Shown: positions 1 through 64,000 of the stretch, piece after piece
Position numbering within the stretch: the stretch's first letter is position 1
Layout: the number at the start of each line of letters is the position of its first letter
Source: Amorphochlora amoebiformis
Lineage: Eukaryota; Cercozoa; Chlorarachniophyceae
Length of the DNA stretch: 64,000 nt
Reading direction: 5' to 3'
Assembly: GCA_054601695.1 (NCBI GenBank)
Contig: BAAHQB010000050.1
Coordinates: 496,001 to 560,000, forward strand
Position numbers and translations under genes: made by a program
Notes under the pieces: generated by a model
Told to the model about the DNA's origin: nothing
What the model saw: the letters and a program-made list of their open reading frames with translations, nothing else
Databases searched by the model: none

Positions 1-65
1 ATATGCTTCCATAAGTACATGTACATACAAAAACATATACGTATATAAATATATAACATATATAT

Positions 66-96
<31 letters not shown>

Positions 97-138
97 CATA
101 CACACACATATATATATACTCTGTGTGTGTGTGTATAC

Positions 139-15497
<15,359 letters not shown>

Positions 15498-15510
15498 TCG
15501 TCGTTGTCAG

Positions 15511-30456
<14,946 letters not shown>

Positions 30457-31620
30457 TCTGAATAGTTGTAGGTCTAGTAGGTATGCCGATACCATGACAG
30501 CGTGCGAGTGCCGGAGTGCATGCGGTCGTGTACTATGAGTTTATTTAATTTTAGGCCTGTTCTCTGGAATATTACCTAGGTTACAGTTATGACAAATGCA
30601 ACTTTGTGAAAAAAAGCTTAATTGCAATTGCTCGAGTAGCGTACTCTTACAACTTATCTAAATCATGGAATATGTAATTAATGACAATCATGATATCCGA
30701 TCCAGATCATCTAGATCATGCACTGTCATCCAGGTCTAGCTACTATTAGCCTACTAACGACTAGAGTTCAGTGAACATATATATAATACATGCAATACCG
30801 TAGTGTTACTATGTTACTACAATTTATACATCATATGCATGAGGCTCAGGGTAAACGTCTGTGCAACTTGAAGCTAAAGATACGTCGATCCTTCATCCAT
30901 CTGATAACACGACATACAATGCCGTCACTTGCAATCATCGGATACATGGAAAGGATGACACAGCCCTTGCTAGTGAGTTGCTACCATTGGACACACAAAT
31001 ACACACACGTGCACACATACCAAAATTATTCAAGATCGTAGAACATAATCTTTACTATAGCCATATCCTTCCTAGAGCCCAAACCTACCCAATTGCCCAT
31101 TCTCTTTAGTCACCCCTTGCGGCAACCCTTATACTCGACGCGTTTAGCGCGGGAAGAGCTTGCTGCAGGGTCGGCTGCCTCATATTCGGCGCAGACTTGA
31201 CGCTATTACCTGATAAAATTCCCTTGGAAAAGCTGGGCGAACCGGCCGTGCGCCGGGGGGGCTAGGGGAAATTTCAAACCTATGAAGGGTGGGGGTGGGA
31301 GATACTCAAAGGGTATTCGCAGGGAAACACAATATCTTCGGACGCACAAGTATTTATAGATCTTTCCCCCCCGCTGGACAGCTCAAATCATCTGTACGGC
31401 TCAGAGCAACCCATAGAAATCCGAGGAAGGCCGCGGCAGGGAGCCATGGCATAAGCCGACTTTTATATAAAGTTTCTTTAAGAAAGCGGCTTAATCACTC
31501 AATTTCGTCCCGCGCGGGACGCGACTTTGGATAAATGTCTCCTTTTTCTTATGAATGGGATATCCACATATTCTATTTCTAATAACAGCATATCGGGAAA
31601 TTCTGATATCTGACGGCGAG
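30457..31620. other. Intergenic region between the LMBRD1-type and TTC27-type genes
   Basis: About 1.16 kb without TA arrays and of fairly balanced composition. Its left part should hold the LMBRD1 3' UTR and its right part the TTC27 promoter and 5' UTR. A G-rich segment lies near 31250-31300. Open frames on both strands show no family similarity that I recognise, and the frame leading into TTC27 is open back to about 31555. Confidence 0.6.
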
Positions 31621-53901
<22,281 letters not shown>

Positions 53902-53933
53902 GTGATGCTGACTAACTTGGTAGCCGCGTAGCT

Positions 53934-54475
53934 TCAAAGCTTGCAACGTATGCAGCATGGCTATAGATTACGTGTTAGGCTTGCTTCAGTAAGTCTATAA
54001 GTCGTCACTCAGACTAGTCAGAGCGGCGTTCGAAGTGTCTTGAACATGTCTACTAGTCTAATTAAAGACTCTCATATAGATCATAATATTGTAATCATGA
54101 TCAGATTCGCACTTACTCGACATTTGTATATTATAGTCCTCTAGTATATATACACTAGGTACGTTCAGTGATTGTATAATTTTACTTGCCATGCATGACT
54201 TTGGTAATGATCGTACGAAGAATCTATGACATGTAAATAACACATCGAAAACTTTACAAGTATCCGCCTATGGAGGTTAATTACGCCAACACCGCATAGG
54301 CGAGCACACATCGAAACTGCCTTCGTTGGTGAAGTTCGACATTACATTATCTGATTATGAGTAAGGGCTATAAATATGTATATAAATATATATATATATA
54401 TTATGTGTGTATATACATAATGTATATATGAGGTATATAATTAGATATATATTCTATATACATATATACATATAT

Positions 54476-54507
<32 letters not shown>

Positions 54508-54805
54508 ATGTGTGTATATATATATGTATATGTATGTGTATACAAAATATACCTAAACAATATTTATGTACATAAATGTACATATTTATGTGTATATGTA
54601 TATGTATTTACATATATATATACACACACACACACATATATGTATATATATATGTATATATATGTATGTATATATATATATATATGTACATATGTATAAT
54701 TGTGTATTGCGCATTTATGTTTACATAATAGTATGTAATATACAAAGCGTATATGTATACACACATCTATATTTTTATGTGGATATATTATGGTGAATGT
54801 ACATA

Positions 54806-54843
<38 letters not shown>

Positions 54844-55029
54844 TATGTACATATATTATATGCATATGTAATGGTATATATATACATATATATATACATG
54901 TATATACACATATATTAAACGTGTATGTATCCATATAGACATGAGGTACTAATAATAATTCATATATATATGTGTGTGTGTGTGTATATATATGTATGTA
55001 TATGTGTATATACATACATACATACATAT

Positions 55030-55077
<48 letters not shown>

Positions 55078-55225
55078 TACATACCTCCCGCATTTCGGCT
55101 GCGCAGGAGGCGAACGAGGGTGGCCTGGTTATTAATTATATGTATACATGTTTATATAAATCTCTCACTTTCTCTCTCTTTCTCTTCCCCTCTCTCGACA
55201 CATCTAGACATTCATATGGTTATTC

Positions 55226-55256
<31 letters not shown>

Positions 55257-55259
55257 CAA

Positions 55260-55291
<32 letters not shown>

Positions 55292-55477
55292 CAAGTTTAC
55301 ATATAACTCTCTCTTTTTCTCTCTCTTTCTCTTTCTCTTTTCTCTCTCGCTACATATATACATTTAAATATATATGTATATATACATAAAAGTATGTACA
55401 TACTTATATATAGTACATATACAAGTATGTAACATATGAATATTATACATACATATACATGTATAAATATATATGAA

Positions 55478-55521
<44 letters not shown>

Positions 55522-55587
55522 ATATATATACATACATATATATAATATATAGAGTAATGATAGATACATTTCATATGATTTTAACGT

Positions 55588-55656
<69 letters not shown>

Positions 55657-55670
55657 TATAAAATATATTT

Positions 55671-55719
<49 letters not shown>

Positions 55720-55753
55720 ATGTATAATACCTTGTATACCTTTATACATATGT

Positions 55754-55820
<67 letters not shown>

Positions 55821-57552
55821 GTATGTATATATATATATATATAAGCATCCGTAAACACGCATACACATTAGATATTGAACCTGCTGTCCGGGCTCTTGAA
55901 GAGTGACCCCAAACCACAACTTATCATTGCTGTTGCCAATCCAAGTGTCCCTCTGAAGATTTGATATTAGGCTAAAAACGTCGACGATTGGTAATAGTTA
56001 TAAAGAAAATTAATTCTATCGAAAGGTTGAGGTCTCGAGGGGTTTGCATAAGAGTGTTTTCAGACCTTGAAGCCGCGAATTGGAGCCTTCCACCTGAGAT
56101 GGATCAACCATTTAAAATTTTCCACCAGTATCCCAATATTCCCGTTTCAAGCGCTCTCCACAAGAAACAGGTTTCACCTTTGATCCAATCTAACCACAAC
56201 GAATCCAGCAGTTCTACCCCAAGATACTTTGATACCTAACCTAACTAGATTTAACTTCCAAACGATATCACAAACCGTCGGATGACTGCAACCCCAACTG
56301 CAAACCCATAGCCTCTATCCATGCCCGCAACCTATTGTTGACGGCAAAGGAGATTTCGTCGCGATCAAAGTCGATCCTGTATCACACTTTCCTCAGCTAC
56401 GAAGGGTACAGAATGTTGTCTACAAGTAAGAGTTAAGAAGACACTATGGAGACGTTAGGAATCGCGTTGAATATATTCGTACCGTGCAGTGACCGAGTCC
56501 CCTCGTGTATACCCCGGAAGGACGTACTCGGATCGATTAGTGCTCACCCCATGGGAGGCCGAGGAGATTACCATACGGTTGTGGAAGAAGTCGCCATTCT
56601 GAACGTGTTTATATTAGTATTGCGAGAAGAGAGGAGAGAAGTTCATCCCACTTGAAACATTGAATAGCTCCCACGGCTCCAACCGATGACTTCAGGACCT
56701 GTGGGTTGAAAATTTTACATCGGAGGGCTGGATAAGCTTTTAGACTTCTTACTTGCAGTTGGAGAGAGGAGGTTGAATCGCGGAGAGAATCCAACATGGG
56801 TCCACATCTAAATAATTTAACATAGTGAAAAGGGAAGTTGGTCTCGTGGGTTTCAGATGGTCCTAGGGAGTTTTTGTTATCTGTAATTATGTTCTGTACG
56901 TCTGTTTCAGAATCGCTAGAATCCGAGGCGGGATCTCTGCCGTATTATTATAACAAATGAGCCCAGATCATGGTGTGAGCAGAAGGGATACAAATCTGGG
57001 ATTTTCAGCAGTAGCTGTTGGTTGCACACACCCGAGCGCGTCGAGCTTTACTGTTACCTCCCATACCCCCTGAAAGAATTGTGCTCATGAAGTGGTTCTA
57101 GGGTTCTCAAGGGAATCGTCAATCGAACACCTGGTTCAGCGGTTCATTCAAAAAAATTGATGCTTCTGATCGAGCGATTTTATGAGCATTCCCCGGATGT
57201 AGTTTGAAGTGTTTGGGATACATGCTGTGCCCCCAACACGGAGCTGAGACGATTTTTTTCGATATAATCAGGGTCTCACTTCGATAGTCGACCAAAAACA
57301 AGGTGAAAGCCTCACCTGCACAGCGCAGAACGACGAGTGCCAAGTCTTGAGTAAACCCTAGACTCCTGCAATTGAAAGTCTGATGGCAACCGTTGTGATT
57401 TCGTTCGGGAGCGAAAAATCAGGATTTATTCTTAGTTTTCACCGCAATATTTCAAACGTAAATCGTTGCCATTTGTCTGTCCAAAGCTCTAGCATTTCCT
57501 GCTTGGGGTGACTATCCATCTTCTTGTCCGACGCGCCACAGTGGCCGCTCAT
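53934..57552 (-). CDS. Multi-exon gene of unknown function, about 350-363 aa
   Basis: Exons (5' to 3'): 57552-57443, 57365-57131, 57069-56981, 56936-56753, 56698-56684, 56598-56548, 56443-56424, 56376-56276, 56235-56178, 56093-56066, 55952-55881, 55124-55085, 54223-54186, 54140-54117, 53960-53934 (TGA). Phases agree throughout and the total is a multiple of three. The start is ATG 57552 ([15 protein letters not shown]). Recognisable stretches include [59 protein letters not shown], an acidic serine-rich run ([14 protein letters not shown]), [18 protein letters not shown] and [20 protein letters not shown] recognise no domain. A 36-nt segment (57244-57279) has good splice borders but is in frame, so it may or may not be removed. 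The 56981 donor would be GC. The intron before 56598 has a textbook TACTAAT branch site and pyrimidine tract. The first five exons are the most secure; the three small 3' exons rest on phase alone. Confidence 0.72.
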
Positions 57553-57785
57553 ACTCCCTCCTTCTGGTGTCCTGGCCTCCCAACCGCGCCGAGAAATTGA
57601 CAAAGTTCTCTCCTGGGAATTTAATGTCACACTGTTTTGTCACTCTAATCTCTAAGTTTTCCATACACGTGCGTTTTCGACGTTACTCGATGTTTCGCTG
57701 CGCTGCACCGAACCCCCATCCGACAACACAATAACTACATGGTGTCGAAGCAGGGTACGGGAAAGCACCCCTCACGTTTTTCACG
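57553..57785. promoter_or_regulatory. Inferred bidirectional promoter region
   Basis: This 233-bp non-repetitive interval separates the inferred start codons of the unknown gene (minus strand) and the PH-domain gene (plus strand). Two head-to-head genes imply that both promoters or 5' UTRs lie here. It has no TA microsatellite. No TATA-like or initiator element could be assigned, and transcription start sites are unknown. Confidence 0.4.
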
Positions 57786-58929
57786 ATGGAAAGCGATAAA
57801 GTCTTTGTCGCCGGATAAAAATTGGGTTGGGGAGATGGGAGACGAGACCTTCCAGTCGAGTTTCCTAAGAAGTCCTTTCCATGTTTGCTCCAGGACACAT
57901 CTTGTACAAGGACCCGGATGGAATTGTCCACCAGGGATGGATGCAAAAGGCGGGCAAGATTAACTCCTGGGCGTACAAACGCCGGTACTTCCGTCTTGTA
58001 GCAAACCCTGCACAGGTTGACTTTGCTTGAGAAATGCATTTCTGATATCTTCTTCTCTTGAGCTAATGAAATTCGAAAATCTGGTAAATTCAGCTTTGGT
58101 ACTACTCGAGTGAATCTGTAGTGAAACCTAGGGGCGGGATTTCTCTCCTCAGCAGCTCTGGGGACACAAGCGTCACCGTCGACGGAGACATAGTAAACTT
58201 ACCTACCTATGTCATCGTCCGTCGAATAAAAGGCGCTGTCTCCTGATTGTGTCTGTTTGAATCGTCAGCTTAAGTTGAGCACGAGAAAGAGGATGTTTGT
58301 ATGTCGCACGGGGGATAGTAAGAGCGCGGTGATGTGGAAGAAGACGATTACAGGTAGTGAAAAAAGAGATCGAGACGGCCCAAGAGAGTTGAGGGGAAAG
58401 AAACTAAGTAGGGATGAGAGGGGAGTGGTGAGGAGAATAGTTGAAAACAAATATTGGTACAATAGAATTGGCAAAACAGAGCACTATGCGTCGAAAGGTT
58501 CAAATAGCCAAAAAGATGATTGAAGGATGTTCTATACGTATAAACATAAACATGCACACATATGTGTGCACATATACATATGTGTATATATGTACATGTA
58601 TTATATAGTTATGTATATGTATACATATATATATATATATATGTGTGTGTATATACATATATACATATGTGTGTACAGAGTGCATAAAACACGAACGACT
58701 CTCGAAGCTCGAGGGCAAAAAGAAGTTACTCAAGCTAAAAAATTTATCGGTTGGCAAATTCCAAGGTGCCAAGAAGTCCCATTCTATTGAAAATTCGACG
58801 GTCGCGAAGACAACTGACGAGGATTCCGAAGCCCTGCATCACAGATCGACTATCTATGAGGAAAAGCCCAACGTAAACCCCTGCTCCCCCAACACCGCAT
58901 CCACTCCGGACGAATCCAGTTTAAGATAA
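57786..58929 (+). CDS. Small PH-domain protein, about 194 aa
   Basis: Exons: 57786-57813, 57894-58015, 58094-58192, 58269-58353, 58679-58929 (TAA). Residues about 10-115 form a pleckstrin-homology domain: HQGWMQKAGKINSWAYKRRY (strands 1-2), FRLV, LWYYSSESVVKPRGGISL (the usual YY...P.G.I pattern), then LKLSTRKRMFVCRTGD and a closing helix with the invariant tryptophan (AVMWKKTI). The tail is basic and then Ser/Thr-rich (CIKHERLSKLEGKKKLLKLK), ending TASTPDESSLR. PH domains bind phosphoinositides or proteins at membranes; the ligand here is unknown. Exon 1 (MESDKVFVA) joins in frame only through a donor reading G|GATAAA, a GA-type site. Otherwise the true first exon is elsewhere, for example in the overlapping frame starting at ATG 57739. 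The upstream neighbour on the other strand starts 233 bp away. Confidence 0.85.
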
Positions 58930-59388
58930 GCAAGGTGTTTAGTCCCGAAACTCTTTATGTGAGATTCGAGTAGACATAGTTGGGTTGTAATCGTCCTTGT
59001 TCCCGTGATCTGTGATTGGTGAGTTGCAAGGTACTTTATTAAGTTCTCATGATCATGCGGTGACTGCACATGCATTTATTTATTCATACTCTTAGATACT
59101 AGTCATATAATACACCCTACCCTCTACAGCTCTAGACCCTATTACTAGTACTTACTAGACTTAGTAGTATAGATACTCGGATAGTTATATAGCTCCGGCT
59201 CTGCGGGCATGCACTGCCAGGCAGCTAGTGCAGTGCGCGCATGCACTGTGCAGTGTGCAGTGTCTAGAGTGTGAATACGCAATGCTAGTACAATACTCTA
59301 AGATACTAGTCCCCGCAGTATAGATACGCCGTCACGACTCATGACTCACGATATCATCTATATCATACTCGACTATGTAGACTATAGA

Positions 59389-59425
<37 letters not shown>

Positions 59426-60022
59426 TAGTATGTATGTATATTGATATATATTGACATAAATACATGTCTAGATATGTACGTATGCGTATGCCTACTAGAC
59501 CTAGATGCGTATACGGTGCGTATGCTAAAATTTATTATCATCGTACCATACCGACCCGTACGTACGTTAAGTACGTATATACGTATTGTTAACGTACACA
59601 GGAATGCGCTCTGCGGTACGTTCGCTTCCGTGTGCAATTGTATGCAATTGTACCCCCACGCGTTTTATTACATTGATTCATCATCACCGTGCAATTACAA
59701 TATTTAGTCTAGTTAGTATAATATTGTAGTCTAGAGTATACGATACAAATTATGACAGATTGTACCTACCATAGTAAATTTGCCAGATTTACCGTACGTA
59801 CTGCGTACGTACGTCAGTACCATGAGTACTCAGTCGGACGTACGTACGTAAGTACATAACTTGATTTCAACTTATAGTCTAGACTATACGTATCATTTTA
59901 CAAATCATGACAGATTATACCTACCATAGTAAATTCGCCAGATTTACGGTACGTACGTACGTACGTCAGTACATAACTTGATTTCATTCAAGTATCTAAA
60001 GTATATACTAAATGTATAAACA

Positions 60023-60091
<69 letters not shown>

Positions 60092-60118
60092 TTATACATA
60101 TATACATATATACATACT

Positions 60119-60190
<72 letters not shown>

Positions 60191-60374
60191 CTATGTAAAT
60201 TTCTTTTTAAGTAAACGGGCGTAAAGAGTAATAGCTATGTAGCAATGGAACTAAAGTCTTATATATATACATATATGTACATATACATATACATATATAT
60301 ATATATACACATATACACATATATAATACGTATATATACATATATATATATACATATATATATTTACATATATA

Positions 60375-60419
<45 letters not shown>

Positions 60420-60468
60420 CATATATACATTATATATATATATATATATATATATATTTACATATATA

Positions 60469-60538
<70 letters not shown>

Positions 60539-60642
60539 GTGTGTATGCATATATGTCAATTTGCTTGTATCCATAATTCGGCTAGACTTGACACAGCCTG
60601 TGTTGTTGTAAGTTGCTAAACGTCATGAGCTCGGAAATACTT
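58930..60642. other. Intergenic region between the PH-domain and VPS16 genes (convergent)
   Basis: About 1.7 kb between two convergent stop codons. The left half has ordinary composition with runs of CTAGT, GTGCAG and ACGTAC words; the right half (60025-60185 and 60250-60550) is TA arrays. No exon with valid borders was found, so this probably holds both 3' UTRs plus spacer. Confidence 0.6.
59715..59998. repeat. Tandem duplication, about 155-bp unit, with GTAC-rich core
   Basis: TAGTCTAGA(G/C)TATACG, then CATGACAGATT, CCTACCATAGTAAATT and CGCCAGATTTAC occur in the same order starting near 59728 and again near 59878. Each copy ends in alternating GTACGTACGTACG, a self-complementary run. It lies in the spacer between the PH and VPS16 genes. 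Confidence 0.85.
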
Positions 60643-63926
<3,284 letters not shown>

Positions 63927-63932
63927 CTATAT

Positions 63933-63998
<66 letters not shown>

Positions 63999-64000
63999 GG

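Noticed and set aside
30790-31534. ORFs between LMBRD1 and TTC27
   Set aside because: No recognisable family, no convincing splice borders, and they lie where UTR and promoter sequence is expected.
56099-56602. Plus-strand four-exon mini-gene starting [13 protein letters not shown]
   Set aside because: It lies within a longer, better phased minus-strand gene, and some of its exons fall inside minus-strand exons.

Overview
The window is nuclear DNA of a eukaryote, probably a protist or alga. It is dominated by (TA)n microsatellites, with islands of ordinary-complexity sequence between them. Most of those islands hold short coding exons (about 12-200 nt, typically 40-100). Reading GT...AG (sometimes GC...AG) borders and carrying the codon phase across each junction assembles the exons into six genes. 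Nothing looks prokaryotic, viral or organellar: there are no Shine-Dalgarno operons, CRISPR array, rRNA or intact tRNA. The species cannot be named from sequence alone; interstitial TTAGGG-like tracts and GC-AG introns are the main clues.

Layout, left to right: (1) 139-15,497, minus strand, a roughly 30-exon ankyrin-repeat gene running off the left edge. (2) 15,511-30,456, plus strand, an LMBRD1-type LMBR1-family membrane protein (23 exons), head-to-head with gene 1. (3) 31,621-53,901, plus strand, a TTC27-type TPR protein (42 exons over 22 kb). (4) 53,934-57,552, minus strand, a 15-16 exon gene of unknown function whose stop lies 32 bp from the TTC27 stop. (5) 57,786-58,929, plus strand, a small PH-domain protein, head-to-head with gene 4. 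(6) 60,643-63,926, minus strand, the C-terminal part of VPS16, running off the right edge.

The genes do not form one pathway. LMBRD1-type proteins act at the lysosome and VPS16 is a core HOPS/CORVET subunit, so two concern the endolysosomal system, but their being neighbours is probably chance. Genes 4-6 are compact with short introns, while genes 1-3 carry kilobase introns made of TA repeats.

The unusual content is in gene structure and repeats: micro-exons of 12-15 nt, candidate introns of 16-22 nt, GC and possibly GA donors, decayed duplicates of exon borders inside introns, a tRNA-derived SINE family, an 850-bp polypurine tract, telomere-like intronic tracts, and a strand bias of TG arms next to TA arrays. 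Exon borders were assigned by eye. Those supported by homology (LMBRD1, TTC27, VPS16, PH, ankyrin) are firm; others are provisional. Homologies are recalled family knowledge, not search results.
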